From a bacterium D16-34 (GTDB lineage: Bacteria; Actinomycetota; Coriobacteriia; Coriobacteriales; Eggerthellaceae): a stretch of 64,000 nucleotides of DNA. The notes under the pieces were generated by a model that was not told the DNA's origin, searched no databases, and saw only the letters and a program-made list of their open reading frames with translations. The stretch is taken from the NCBI GenBank assembly GCA_003612515.1, contig RAZB01000008.1, positions 1-64,000 of the forward strand, written 5' to 3'. How positions within the stretch are numbered: the first letter of the stretch is position 1; each line of letters begins with the position of its first letter. A program made the translations under genes and the position numbers. Positions 23,891 through 34,024 of this stretch are shown in pieces.

Positions 23891-26872
23891 GTGCAAGAAG
23901 TGCAGACGATCAATACTAAATTAGTCTCAAATCAAACAGAGCTCTTGGCAACAATCAAAGAGCTTGTTTTAGAACACTATGACGCTTCAGGGGCAAAGTA
24001 TGTGTTTGTGCCTCACGCAACCTATAAAGCATTGGTGCAGCAAACACTGGTAGACGAGCGGTCTTGTGTTGGGAGTCGTATTTGCACCTTTGATGAATGG
24101 GTGTGCGATCGCTGGGAGCTTTTTGGTGATGGGCGAGTGCTTGTAACGCAGATCACCAGACATTTGTTACTTTATGAGGTTGTATTAAACAGGCTTGGTT
24201 CTAAGGCAACAACTGGCATGATTGCCATTCTGGAAAAGCTTATAGATCAAGCGTATAACTATCTGCTCGAACATGCACACGACGAAGATGTTGTGGCTGT
24301 ATTGAGCGGAGAGCAGCAAGAAATACTTGATTGTCTTTGGGATTACCAAAAAGCATTATCCGAGCTGAACTTGTGCGAAAAGAGCGAAGCGCTTACGCTT
24401 TTAGTGAAAACAGCGCCCACGCCAGCGCTTGTGATACACGTTGGAAGTGGGCAATCAAGTTATGTGCGAAAAAGCTTTCTGGAGGCTTTGGCAGAAAAAA
24501 CGCGTGTCTATGACGTGGTAAATATCTGCGACGGGGTAAGTGCACATCCAGAGCGCAACCAAGAACTTACCTGTTTGCTTAATCATATCTTTAAGCCGTG
24601 CGATGCGCCGCTTGAACCTCACGGTGCTTTGCAGTTTCTGCTACCAATGGGTAAATATGCAACTCCAGCTTTGCTTTCTGGCGCAATTAGCGATGCAGTA
24701 GTAAAATCGCGTAGTAAAGACGTTGGATGCATGCGCGTTGCTCGTGATTGTCCGCAGGTCTGCGTGAGTATGAAAAACCCTCAAGACCTCTTTGCTAATA
24801 TTGCTTCTGTCTTGCTTGATCAGGGAATAACGGTACAACTAAGCGATACTGTCGCGTTTGCTGATACGGCGCTCGGTCAGGCGCTTGAGAGCTTGGTTGA
24901 ACTGTTTTATGGAAAAGACCAGATAGCTGTAGCAGTGCCTACAGATTTTATCTTGAGCAGCTTTTCAGATATTTCGCCTGCGCAAGCGCATGAACTTAAT
25001 GCGAAATGGCGTCTTGATCGTACGGTAACAGTTGATCGAATTTGCGAAGATATCAAAAGTTCGTCTTCTTTTGCAGAGCGAGTTATTACTTGTTTGGAGC
25101 AAGCGGATTGGGATGGTCTTTTTGATGCGCTTGACGAGCGCATAAGACAGCTTGCAAGTTTTGATGATGCATGGCTCACCCTTCAGCAAAAATCGCTTAT
25201 GCACGCTCGAACGTTTGTTGAAGCGTGCCGCACGCTCCATAAACAACCCGAAGATTATTGGGAGCTGCTTTCGCTTCGCAAAATTTCTCGCACCATACAG
25301 ACGAAATTGCCGGGAACTTCGCATCAGGATACAGCTGATGTGATATTTACGACGCTCGAGCGAGTTTCTCAGTCAGCAGAGTGTTGCTATTCCTGTGTGA
25401 TTATAGGAGATCTAACCGCTCATCAATACCCGGTTCGCTCCCGAGAGGACAGCGCTGATACGCTTCTTGAGGTGTTTGGGGTTGCACAAGCGCAGATGGC
25501 ACTCCAAGAAGCTCGTGAAGTGTTTTTCCAGGCGCTTGCAAGTGCACGAGATACGGTAATGCTTGAGCGGGTTTTATTCGACGAAGCATCTGATGAAGCA
25601 TATCCGGCGGTCATGTTCGAAGAGGTTGTCGATTGCTATCGTATGTCCGATGCTTTTGATGCCGCCATAAACAAACAAACGGGGCTTCCGTGTGCCCTTG
25701 ATGAGGTGGTGCACATTCAACCTGAGGATCAGATTTATAAGCAAGCAGATTTGTTTATAAACCAAAATACAGATGCCGCAAGTGCGCGTAGCGTACAAAG
25801 CCAAGACAGCTGGGCTCTTCCGTCCACGAAAGTTCCAACCTCTCAAGCAATAGACTTAGTCGTTTTGCCTCGTGTGAGGCTTGAAGGATGCACCTCAACA
25901 CAAGACACGCTTCCTCGTTTATCAGCTTCTGCACTCGAGAATTATCTAGAGTGTCCTTATAAGTGGTTTGCTTCGAGTCGTTTGAGTTTAGGTTCACTTG
26001 ATGCCGGCTTTGGGCCAGTGGAAATGGGAACTTTTTCGCATGCGCTCTTAAAAGAGTTTTACGAGGTATTTAGGGGAGAAGGGTATGAGCGTGTAACTCC
26101 GGACAATTTGTCGGAAGCGCAAAAGCTCTTGTCGGATCTTTTCGAAAAGCGGCTTGTAGGGGAGTATGAAAAGAGCGCATACGAAACGCCGCTTATCGCA
26201 AGAACTGAAATTGAGCGAATAGAGTTGCTGGAGTTGAAAAAACGACTCTGCGTTTCTCTTGAACGCCAATCGCGTCTCTTGCCCGGTTTTACTCCACGAC
26301 ATTTTGAATATAGTTTTGGCATGAATGAGGACGTAGAAGTTAAATATGCTGGTTGCATATTGCGGGGAAGTATTGACAGGATAGATATTAATGATGCGGG
26401 TCAAGCTGTAGTTATAGACTACAAAAGCTCAATCAAAACCAGTCATCAGCTTGGTGTGTGTTCTGAAGTTTGGCAGGCATGTGGGGTGGTTTTGCCAAAC
26501 AAAATTCAATCGCTGGTATATGCGCAAATTGCACGAAAGTATTTAGGTCTTGATGTTGTGGGAGCGCTGTATCTCTCCTTGGGAAATGTCAAGAAGGATG
26601 CAGATTCGCTTGCTGGAGCTTTTGATCACATTGCGCTTGGGTCGACAGATTTGTTAGGGCTGTCTGCTGATAAGGCTGCGGTTCCAGGAAAAGCTGCAAC
26701 AGATTATGGGGTTCAAAGTTTTACCGAGCTGCTTGACCATGTGGAGGCTGGTATTGAAAAAGCCGTTCAGTCGATGCTGCGTGGAGAGATTTCTCCCCAG
26801 TTGCGTTCAAAGCATGAAGGAGTATGCATGTATTGTCCTGTTAAGTCTTGCGAGTTAAGAGATCAACGATGA
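23891..26872 (+). CDS. addB: AddB-like subunit of a helicase-nuclease
   Basis: About 993 residues. The C-terminal part (about 680-993) is a PD-(D/E)XK nuclease of the AddB/RecB type: LSASALENYLECPYKWFASS, GTFSHALLKEF, VIDYKSS. It also has the cysteines that hold an iron-sulfur cluster in AddB (one in E-C-P-Y and three in CMYCPVKSCE). With AddA it resects double-strand breaks for recombination. Unlike Firmicute AddB, no N-terminal Walker A is visible, so this subunit probably has no motor activity. Start: GTG 23891 is 12 bases after AAGGA; TTG 23879 touches the site. The stop overlaps the addA start as ATGA. Confidence 0.83.
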   Translation: MQEVQTINTKLVSNQTELLATIKELVLEHYDASGAKYVFVPHATYKALVQQTLVDERSCVGSRICTFDEWVCDRWELFGDGRVLVTQITRHLLLYEVVLNRLGSKATTGMIAILEKLIDQAYNYLLEHAHDEDVVAVLSGEQQEILDCLWDYQKALSELNLCEKSEALTLLVKTAPTPALVIHVGSGQSSYVRKSFLEALAEKTRVYDVVNICDGVSAHPERNQELTCLLNHIFKPCDAPLEPHGALQFLLPMGKYATPALLSGAISDAVVKSRSKDVGCMRVARDCPQVCVSMKNPQDLFANIASVLLDQGITVQLSDTVAFADTALGQALESLVELFYGKDQIAVAVPTDFILSSFSDISPAQAHELNAKWRLDRTVTVDRICEDIKSSSSFAERVITCLEQADWDGLFDALDERIRQLASFDDAWLTLQQKSLMHARTFVEACRTLHKQPEDYWELLSLRKISRTIQTKLPGTSHQDTADVIFTTLERVSQSAECCYSCVIIGDLTAHQYPVRSREDSADTLLEVFGVAQAQMALQEAREVFFQALASARDTVMLERVLFDEASDEAYPAVMFEEVVDCYRMSDAFDAAINKQTGLPCALDEVVHIQPEDQIYKQADLFINQNTDAASARSVQSQDSWALPSTKVPTSQAIDLVVLPRVRLEGCTSTQDTLPRLSASALENYLECPYKWFASSRLSLGSLDAGFGPVEMGTFSHALLKEFYEVFRGEGYERVTPDNLSEAQKLLSDLFEKRLVGEYEKSAYETPLIARTEIERIELLELKKRLCVSLERQSRLLPGFTPRHFEYSFGMNEDVEVKYAGCILRGSIDRIDINDAGQAVVIDYKSSIKTSHQLGVCSEVWQACGVVLPNKIQSLVYAQIARKYLGLDVVGALYLSLGNVKKDADSLAGAFDHIALGSTDLLGLSADKAAVPGKAATDYGVQSFTELLDHVEAGIEKAVQSMLRGEISPQLRSKHEGVCMYCPVKSCELRDQR

Positions 26873-29800
26873 ACCTTGAAACATGTACTCCAGACCAAAG
26901 AGAAAGCATCTGTTGTGTTGCTCGTCCGCTCCTGATTTCAGCTGGCGCTGGTTCAGGAAAAACATTTACGCTTACTCAGCGAATTGCTTATGCGCTCTTG
27001 CCAGAATCTGGACCGGTGGCTTCTGATATTGATGAAGTGTTAGCAATTACCTTTACCGAAAAAGCCGCAAGTGAAATAAAAGCGCGCGTCAAACGAACTC
27101 TTCGCCAAGAAGGTCTTGCGCAAGAGGCTCTGAAGGTAGACGGCGCGTGGATTTCAACAATTCACGGAATGTGTTCTCGTATCTTGCGCGCACATGCACT
27201 TGAAGCAGGGCTTGATCCAGAGTTTACGCTTTTGAGCGAAGCTGAGACATTAGCACTGAGAGACGAGGTTATTGAGGAGATTATCGGCGAACAAGACAAT
27301 GAGTCTTGTTATGCATACGCTGATTTGTTCGCTGAATATGGCACGAAGTCTTCCTTCATGCGCGGCGTCTCAGTTATGAGCTTGCTGCAAGAGCTGCTCT
27401 CGAAGGCGGCAAGTCTCAGAGGTGGTCTTGATGTTGAATTAGGACCGGTGCCGCTTTCTCCAAGCGAGCTCGTGAAGTATTACCTGTTGAACTGCGAAGA
27501 ATTTGCTGGTGCGCTTGTGAGCGCTAAATCGGGAAAAACAGTTGATGCGGCTCGTGTGATTATGGAGCAGTCAATTGATGCGTGCGAGAAGTTTTTGCAG
27601 GAGCATCCAGAATGTTCGGGCACTTATTCTCAAGGTGAACCTACTGCTGATCTGCAAAAAGAATACTTCAAAGTTGCAGACCTTTTTGAGAGTCTCCCTT
27701 GGATTTCGCTTCCATCGAAAAGCTCGTCAAAGGAGTATTTCCGAGCTTGGCAAATGCAAGCTACCTTTTTGCTTAACGAATTGCAACTCGCACTTGCACG
27801 CCCCTATGCTGACCAAATTATGGCGCTTGCTCGAGACATAAAAAGCAAAGTTGATCTGAGAAAGCGGCAATTAGGCAAACTGGACAATGATGACCTGCTG
27901 CTCAAAACTCAAGAGCTTTTTGAGACGTATCCTCATATTGCCAAGCGATACGAAAATCGCTTTAAGCTCGTTATGATTGATGAGTTTCAAGACACGTCGC
28001 AGTTGCAAGTGGATATGATTTCACGCATGTCAGGTGAGAATTGCGCGCATTTATGCACGGTCGGTGACGCACAGCAATCCATTTATAGGTTCCGTGGGGC
28101 AGATATAGCAGTCTATGAAGCGCACAAGTCATCAATGTGTTCTCCTGAGATTGACGCGCGCTATATAGAGCTGAAGAAGAACTTCCGTAGTCATCGTGAT
28201 GTGCTTTCATTTGTGGATAGCATTTTTTCGCAACCGCGATCGTTCGGAAAAGACTTCATGTCTTTAGAGCCTCATATAGAGAGAGCTTCTCGATATGTAA
28301 GCAATGATCCGCGAATCAATCTTTTGCTTGTGTGTCTAAAGAAAAAAAAGGATGCAACCGTTTCAGCTGCCGATGTAAAAGCCGAGAAAGCTCGCTTGAT
28401 TGCAGAACGCTTTAGTGCTTTGCGAGAAGCTGGTCATCGGGCGGGAGATATGGTTGTTTTGCTTGGCAGAATGACAGATGCTCAAATATATGCGCAAGCG
28501 CTTCGTGATGCGGATTTTGAATGCGTCATTACCGGTGGGTCTTTGTTTGGCTCTGCACCAGAGGTGCGCGTTCTTGAGCGGCTCGTGCAAGTGCTGGTAA
28601 ATCCTCTTGATGGCGAGGCGCTCTTTGAAGTTCTTACCTCAGACATGATTAACCTCTCAAGCGATGAGTTGTTGTATTTGTCTTCACGTTTTGATGAAGA
28701 AACGCAACAGATGCGCAAGCAAAGCCTTGCTAAAGGTTTTAGGCGTGTAGCTCAAAGCGAAGAAGTTTGTGACAATGCGCTCGGTTTAGCACTCAGGCTA
28801 TTTCGTCAAGCTGAGGATGAATTGGATAAGCTATCCTTTTCGCGAGTGGTGACAAATGTGATTATCCGCTCAGGATGGCTCTGGCGCCTTGAACAGCAAG
28901 GTGCAACAGGTAAAGCGCAAAGCGCAAACATCTTAAAGGCCTTACGACTTCTTGAAACGCTTGAGCAGGATAGGCACCTTGCACCTGCCTCTTTGGCTGA
29001 AGTATTTTCAGCAGAGTTGAGCGAAGCGAAAGAAGCCCCAGGCTCTTTGAGTGGATCAGGGGATGATGTCGTCAAAATCATGACGATACACGCATCAAAA
29101 GGTCTTGAGTTTCCTATTGTGGCTCTTGCTGAATTTGAGGCAAATGAGCTCAGCGAGAGTAAGCTTACTTGTCTGCCAGGGGAGGGTGGCTTATATCTTT
29201 CGCTTGGAAGCAAAAAGAGTTGGGATCAATATGCCAACCTCAGTAAGAATCACAAAAACGGAAAAAATGGCTATCTTTCTGCGCGATATAGTGAATCGGG
29301 CGAGGTAACCTCCATTGATACGCCGAGCCTTTGTCTTGCGAAGGCAACTGAGGCTTCTCAATACGGCTACTTGCTCTATCGTATGGCATGTGTGCAAGAC
29401 CAGGCTGAGGCGCGTCGCAAGCTATATGTTGGTCTGACGCGTGCAAGTGAAGCTTTGGTGGTGGCATTTGATGCAACCTGGAGCGCTCAGCAGAAAGCAT
29501 ATTGCGCCGATGTGTTGGTTGAGGACATACGCTGCGCACTAACCGATGCATCTGACACCTTCTTTGATAGTGACACCTATGATTATGGTGGAACACAATC
29601 TGCTCGGCTCTTTAAAGTTATGCTGGGAGAATCTGAGCAATCTGATGACGATGCTCAAGACAACGACATAGACGATGATCAACCTGAGGCATCAAACAGT
29701 TCGCAGACCGTAGACGATATTATTGAAACGAGCGATGGCCAGCAGAGCGTCGAAGAGTTCATTGTTCCTGCAACTCCGCTTGGCTTTGCGGCTTGTGTTC

Positions 29801-30519
29801 GCACTCCTTATGAGCGAGGTCCGGTCTTTTCATATTCGTCAATTGCTGACCATGCGCCTTATGAAAGCGTGCAAGTTACGCAAGATCAATCGCTCGATGC
29901 ATCGTCTGAGACGCAAGAAGCGCCTGACGATAGCCTCAACCAAAAAGACACCGCCTCTCAAGCGACGTCGCTTGGTAGCGCTTTTCATAGGTGTGCTCAG
30001 TACGCCATAGAAACAGGGATGATCCCTGATCGCGCACGACAAGAAAGCATTTCGCACAACTATGCATTGTCTGAGCTACAGCTTGAGCGGTTGTATAAAG
30101 CTTGCGATGCTTATTTTGCCAGTGAATCTTACGCACAAACGCTCAATTTCAAATACCGCCAAGCTGAGGTGCCCTTTTATGTCGGTGTTGAAGATGGCTA
30201 TTTGGAAGGCGAAATTGACGCGCTCTGCTTTAATGATGCAACTGGAGACGCTTTTGTAATCGATTACAAAACTGGCGGTAGTCAAGCCGAGACAGACGAG
30301 CAATTGCATCAAAAGCATCTTCTTCAAGCGAGTTGTTATGCCTATGCACTTTTGTGTGGAGGCTTTACGAGTGTGGTGCTCAATTTTGTGCGCGTTGAGC
30401 AGCTCAACCCGTCGGGGGTAATGCAGGTGGTCAGTTATGCCTTTGATGTTCACGATAAAGAGCGGCTTGCTCAGCAAATAGAAGCGCAGTGGAAAAAGTC
30501 CTTAGACAATAAGGAGTGA
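26869..30519 (+). CDS. addA: AddA-like UvrD-family helicase-nuclease
   Basis: About 1,216 residues. Superfamily 1 helicase motifs are SAGAGSGKTFTLTQ (Walker A, near residue 22), AITFTEKAA, VMIDEFQDTSQLQ (Walker B), GDAQQSIYRFRGAD, MTIHASKGLEFPIV and LYVGLTRA. A very acidic linker follows (about 920-960). A C-terminal RecB-type nuclease motif has GSAFHRCAQYAIE and FVIDYKTGG. With AddB it forms the end-resection machine that unwinds and degrades DNA until it meets a regulatory sequence. The 4-bp ATGA overlap with addB ensures coupled translation. A perfect terminator follows the stop. Confidence 0.9.
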   Translation: MNLETCTPDQRESICCVARPLLISAGAGSGKTFTLTQRIAYALLPESGPVASDIDEVLAITFTEKAASEIKARVKRTLRQEGLAQEALKVDGAWISTIHGMCSRILRAHALEAGLDPEFTLLSEAETLALRDEVIEEIIGEQDNESCYAYADLFAEYGTKSSFMRGVSVMSLLQELLSKAASLRGGLDVELGPVPLSPSELVKYYLLNCEEFAGALVSAKSGKTVDAARVIMEQSIDACEKFLQEHPECSGTYSQGEPTADLQKEYFKVADLFESLPWISLPSKSSSKEYFRAWQMQATFLLNELQLALARPYADQIMALARDIKSKVDLRKRQLGKLDNDDLLLKTQELFETYPHIAKRYENRFKLVMIDEFQDTSQLQVDMISRMSGENCAHLCTVGDAQQSIYRFRGADIAVYEAHKSSMCSPEIDARYIELKKNFRSHRDVLSFVDSIFSQPRSFGKDFMSLEPHIERASRYVSNDPRINLLLVCLKKKKDATVSAADVKAEKARLIAERFSALREAGHRAGDMVVLLGRMTDAQIYAQALRDADFECVITGGSLFGSAPEVRVLERLVQVLVNPLDGEALFEVLTSDMINLSSDELLYLSSRFDEETQQMRKQSLAKGFRRVAQSEEVCDNALGLALRLFRQAEDELDKLSFSRVVTNVIIRSGWLWRLEQQGATGKAQSANILKALRLLETLEQDRHLAPASLAEVFSAELSEAKEAPGSLSGSGDDVVKIMTIHASKGLEFPIVALAEFEANELSESKLTCLPGEGGLYLSLGSKKSWDQYANLSKNHKNGKNGYLSARYSESGEVTSIDTPSLCLAKATEASQYGYLLYRMACVQDQAEARRKLYVGLTRASEALVVAFDATWSAQQKAYCADVLVEDIRCALTDASDTFFDSDTYDYGGTQSARLFKVMLGESEQSDDDAQDNDIDDDQPEASNSSQTVDDIIETSDGQQSVEEFIVPATPLGFAACVRTPYERGPVFSYSSIADHAPYESVQVTQDQSLDASSETQEAPDDSLNQKDTASQATSLGSAFHRCAQYAIETGMIPDRARQESISHNYALSELQLERLYKACDAYFASESYAQTLNFKYRQAEVPFYVGVEDGYLEGEIDALCFNDATGDAFVIDYKTGGSQAETDEQLHQKHLLQASCYAYALLCGGFTSVVLNFVRVEQLNPSGVMQVVSYAFDVHDKERLAQQIEAQWKKSLDNKE

Positions 30520-30655
30520 TAAAAAAGAAAATAAAACGTAGCCCGTTGACTACAGGTGGCTATAGAGCGCATGTTACGATCGTTTTGGCGGAAATCAATA
30601 AAACAAAGTATGGATCAAAAGCCTATTTAATCCAAATATCCGCCAGTAATACCCC

Positions 30656-30690
30656 AACGAAAAGACGCCCTGAACAGGCGTCTTTTCGTT
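30656..30690. terminator. Bidirectional terminator between addA and the GT2 gene
   Basis: AACGAAAAGACGCC (30656-30669) and GGCGTCTTTTCGTT (30677-30690) form a perfect 14-bp stem with A-rich and T-rich flanks on opposite sides, so it can serve both convergent genes. Confidence 0.88.
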
Positions 30691-30725
30691 TGTATCGCAG
30701 ATGGTGTGTGGTAGTGCAGCAAGCG

Positions 30726-31688
30726 CTAGTTTTTCTTTCGATACTCATCGTATGCTTGAATAACCAAAAGCTCGTATTGTTTTCGAGTACCTTTGACGAC
30801 GGTGTCTAAAATGAGACCCGCTACGAATAAAAGGATGCCGATAAAAACAAGCGCTACAGCAAGAATTGCTGTTGGAATGCGAGGCACGAGTCCTGTTTGG
30901 AAGTACTCGGCTACAACTGGAATACCAAAAACGAAACCGATCACTAAAAAGATAATGCTGAGCCAACTAAATAGTGCAAGAGGCCGATAGTCTTTAAAAA
31001 GCGACATGATCATAGCGAGAACTTTTGAGCCATCAGAGATGGTATTGAGTTTCGATTGGCTACCTTCAGGTCTATCGCGATAATCAATAGGCACTTCAAC
31101 GATACGCCAACGCTTGTCAACGGCATGAATGGAAAGCTCTGTTTCAATTTCGAAGCCGGGTGAAAGCACTGGGATGGTTTTTGCGAAAACTTCATTAAAA
31201 GCGCGATAGCCCGTCATGACATCTGAGTACTGAAAGCCATAGAGCAGCTTAATAAGGTTGCGCACTAAGTTGTTGCCAAACCCATGAAATGCGCGATTGT
31301 TTTCTTCGCCATATGACCCGTTAGAGAGCCTATCACCCACAACCATATCGGCTCGATCTGCCATAAGTGGGGCCAGAAGTTCGACAGCGGATTCTGCGGG
31401 GTAGGTATCATCGCCATCAACTAAAACATAATAGTCTGCATCAATATCGCGAATCATTTGACGAACAACATTACCTTTTCCTTGGCGCGGCTCGTATCGT
31501 ACAACGGCACCATGATCAGCCGCGATGGCAGCCGTGTTGTCAGAAGAGTTGTTGTCGTACACATATATGGTGGCATCTGGTAAGACGCGTTTGAAATCAT
31601 CAACAACTTTACCGATTGTGACGGCTTCGTTGTAGCATGGAATGAGCACTGCGACAGTTGCTTGTGGCAAGCTCACGGTATCTAGCAT
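30726..31688 (-). CDS. Membrane-bound GT2 glycosyltransferase (DPM1/GtrB-like)
   Basis: 320 residues. The catalytic domain (1-225) has AVLIPCYNEAVTIGKVV, YDNNSSDNT, VDGDDTYP (metal-binding D-x-D) and SDVMTGYRAFN. Two C-terminal membrane helices (about 237-258 and 270-295) follow. This layout is that of polyprenyl-phosphate sugar transferases, which load a sugar onto undecaprenyl phosphate on the cytoplasmic face. The divergent gene 120 bp away encodes a GtrA protein, the usual partner that helps flip the lipid-linked sugar. AAGGAG precedes the ATG. Confidence 0.88.
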   Translation of the reverse strand: MLDTVSLPQATVAVLIPCYNEAVTIGKVVDDFKRVLPDATIYVYDNNSSDNTAAIAADHGAVVRYEPRQGKGNVVRQMIRDIDADYYVLVDGDDTYPAESAVELLAPLMADRADMVVGDRLSNGSYGEENNRAFHGFGNNLVRNLIKLLYGFQYSDVMTGYRAFNEVFAKTIPVLSPGFEIETELSIHAVDKRWRIVEVPIDYRDRPEGSQSKLNTISDGSKVLAMIMSLFKDYRPLALFSWLSIIFLVIGFVFGIPVVAEYFQTGLVPRIPTAILAVALVFIGILLFVAGLILDTVVKGTRKQYELLVIQAYDEYRKKN

Positions 31689-31808
31689 GAAGTTGCTCCT
31701 TGGTAACGCTGATTAAAGCCTTTATCTTACTCGAGTACATAACATTACGCTAGAATGTTGAAAATTATCCTTTGAATCTTAAAGATTTGCCAGGCTGAAA
31801 GGTAGACC

Positions 31809-32228
31809 ATGCAAAAACTCATAGCGCAAATAATGAAATTTGGCGTTGTTGGGTTGATTGCCTTTTGTATCGATTACGGATTGATGGTTTTTTTGACCGA
31901 GGTTGTATCTCTTAATTATTTGATAAGTGCAACAATCTCTTTTACCGCCTCGGTCATTTTTAACTATCTCGCCTCTATGCGCTACGTGTTTAGGCATAAA
32001 GCGGGCATGTCAAGACGCAAAGAGTTTGTAATATTTGTTATCTTGTCAGTGCTGGGGCTTGGTATCAATAATGGCTGTATGTGGATAGGTGTTGAGCTAT
32101 TTGGCATAAGCTATCTGGTGGTAAAAATTGTCGCCACGGCTGTAGTAATGGTTTGGAACTTTGTGACACGCAAGAAGTTTTTGGATGCCGGGGATGCTCC
32201 GGGCGAAATTCTTGAAGATATAGAATGA
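31809..32228 (+). CDS. GtrA-family membrane protein
   Basis: 139 residues with four membrane helices in the GtrA arrangement (about 8-28, 37-55, 77-97, 104-124). The family motifs F-G-V-V-G-L-I-A-F-C-I-D-Y and SFTASVIFNYLASMRYVF are present. GtrA proteins are thought to move lipid-linked sugars across the membrane for cell-surface glycosylation. It is divergently transcribed from the GtrB-like GT2, suggesting a split pair. GAAAGG precedes the ATG. Confidence 0.88.
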   Translation: MQKLIAQIMKFGVVGLIAFCIDYGLMVFLTEVVSLNYLISATISFTASVIFNYLASMRYVFRHKAGMSRRKEFVIFVILSVLGLGINNGCMWIGVELFGISYLVVKIVATAVVMVWNFVTRKKFLDAGDAPGEILEDIE

Positions 32229-32258
32229 CTTGATACCCTTTTGACCAGGCAAAACAGA

Positions 32259-32334
32259 TGGTGCCCTTGACAGGATTTGAACCTGCGGCTTTCTGCTCCG
32301 GAGGCAGACGCTCTATCCCCTGAGCTACAAGGGC
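32259..32334 (-). tRNA. tRNA-Arg (anticodon CCG)
   Basis: Minus strand: acceptor GCCCTTG/CAAGGGC, anticodon stem TCTGC/GCAGA enclosing CTCCGGA with CCG, T-arm GCAGG-TTCAAAT-CCTGT and an encoded CCA (32259-32261). It reads CGG codons. Confidence 0.95.
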
Positions 32335-32416
32335 ACGTGAGCGTTAATTATACGACACCATGAGTATCTATGCGATAAAATTTCATGAGCAACAAATACG
32401 TAATCAGGATGATGTT

Positions 32417-33799
32417 ATGACGCAACTTATTTCTCAAGATCAGCAAGATGGTGCCAAAACTGAAGAAGTCACACTTGAGCGCATGAGCTATGGGCGAGAT
32501 GCGATAGGGCACCTGCAGTGCGGAAAGACAGTTTTTGTCGATGAGGGCGTGCCGCAGGATGTAGTGAAGATCAATATAGAGAGCGAAAAAGCTTCGTTTG
32601 CACGCGCACGTATTGACAGCATTATTACACCTTCGCCGTTGCGCGTAAAAAGTCCTTGTATATATGCGGGAGTATGCGGTGGTTGTAGCTGGCAAAACCT
32701 CAACTACGATGCGCAACTTCAAGCAAAACGCGAAAACGTTGTATCTGCGCTTGTTCGTACTGCTCATTTTGATGAGGCGTGTGCACGCGCGCTTGTTGCA
32801 GAGGTGATTGGTTCTCCAGAACCATGGGGATATCGAAACAAACTTGAGCTGGGGGTTACGCGTGATGCGCAAGGAAAATTGCTGCTCGGGATGTATGGAG
32901 ATGCCAGCAATGAGCTTGTGCCTATCGCATCGTGCAAACTTGTGCATAAAAAGATCCAAAACGCACCAAAAGCTTTGCAGGGAGCATTACGTTTTTTGCA
33001 AGGAACACAAGATTTGGGAGTATTTCGAGTAGGTGTTCGACACAGCGACAAGACGGGTGAGTGCGAAATAGCTCTGTGGACTCGTCCCGGTGCTTTTCCT
33101 CGCGCAACTGTTGCCAAAACGCTCAATAGCGCTCTTGGGTGCACAAGCATTGTTCGCGTTATTGCTGAAGAGGGCAAAGCGCGCAAAGTGAAACAGGTTG
33201 AGTGCTTGGCGGGTAAAGGTTTTTGGACTGAGTCTATGGCTCAAGCTCGCTTTGCAATAAGCGCTCCGTCGTTTTTCCAAGTTAACACCGCGCAAGCAGA
33301 GCAACTTGTCCGCAGTGCAATACAAGCGCTCGGAGGCGTCTTTGATGGCGATACACCACGAGGGCTTGCAGGCATGCTTATCGGAGATCTTTATGCTGGC
33401 GCCGGCACTTTTTCTGTGCAACTTGCGCGGGCGGGTGCTGATGTGATTGCTGTTGAATCAGCCGGATCATCAGTGCGTGATTTGCGAAGAAATGCGGACA
33501 TGAACAGGGTTGATATGGAGGTGATCGGCGGGGACGCGGCTCGAGAGCTTCCGGAGCTTGGCGGCCTAGATGCGCTTATCGTTGATCCTCCGCGAGCGGG
33601 ATTGGCTGATGGAATGGTCGCAAGTATTGCAAGTGCGCATCCGGAAAAAGTGGTATATGTAAGCTGCGATACGCAGACATGGGCGCGAGATGTTGCTCGA
33701 TTTGAAGAGGCTGGCTATAGGCTTTGTCAGGTGCAACCCGTTGATCTCTTTCCGCAAACTTATCACGTTGAGGTTGTCAGCGTTTTTGAGCGTATGTAA
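32417..33799 (+). CDS. RNA (uracil-C5) methyltransferase, RlmD/RumA family
   Basis: About 460 residues. An N-terminal TRAM RNA-binding domain is followed by a [4Fe-4S] cysteine set (CIYAGVCGGCSWQ plus a later SCKL). The S-adenosylmethionine-binding methyltransferase domain has FFQVNTAQAEQL, DLYAGAGTFSVQLA, IVDPPRAG and the catalytic cysteine in VYVSCDTQTWARD. It makes 5-methyluridine in 23S rRNA or tRNA; which site is not evident. ATG 32417 has AGGATG 6 bases upstream. The frame opens at 32360 without a ribosome site, so the first 19 codons are doubtful. Confidence 0.9.
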   Translation: MTQLISQDQQDGAKTEEVTLERMSYGRDAIGHLQCGKTVFVDEGVPQDVVKINIESEKASFARARIDSIITPSPLRVKSPCIYAGVCGGCSWQNLNYDAQLQAKRENVVSALVRTAHFDEACARALVAEVIGSPEPWGYRNKLELGVTRDAQGKLLLGMYGDASNELVPIASCKLVHKKIQNAPKALQGALRFLQGTQDLGVFRVGVRHSDKTGECEIALWTRPGAFPRATVAKTLNSALGCTSIVRVIAEEGKARKVKQVECLAGKGFWTESMAQARFAISAPSFFQVNTAQAEQLVRSAIQALGGVFDGDTPRGLAGMLIGDLYAGAGTFSVQLARAGADVIAVESAGSSVRDLRRNADMNRVDMEVIGGDAARELPELGGLDALIVDPPRAGLADGMVASIASAHPEKVVYVSCDTQTWARDVARFEEAGYRLCQVQPVDLFPQTYHVEVVSVFERM

Positions 33800-33895
33800 G
33801 CTTTACCTCGTGCGCATTATGTTGAAATTATCCAACGGTCTGGCAACCTTATACCGTGTATGTTCTACGGTTTTTGGTCAGAGTTAGTGCGCGGC

Positions 33896-33904
33896 TGGTA
33901 TACT
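33896..33904 (+). promoter_or_regulatory. Extended -10 promoter for the cyclophilin gene
   Basis: TG-G-TATACT forms an extended -10; TTGGTC at 33874-33879 could be a -35 with a long 19-bp spacer. The predicted start near 33911 leaves a leader of about 115 bases. Confidence 0.5.
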
Positions 33905-34024
33905 TTTCGTTTGTACGCAGTTCGTGCGCCATGCTAGGTTGCGCAATTTTTCGCAATTTCGCAATGCTATCGAGCAAAATGAACTGTTAAGCAAATATGT
34001 GATCGAACGTAAAGGAGCCACACT

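Noticed and set aside
30516-30809. 97-codon plus-strand frame after addA
   Set aside because: It passes through a perfect bidirectional terminator and overlaps the opposite GT2 gene.
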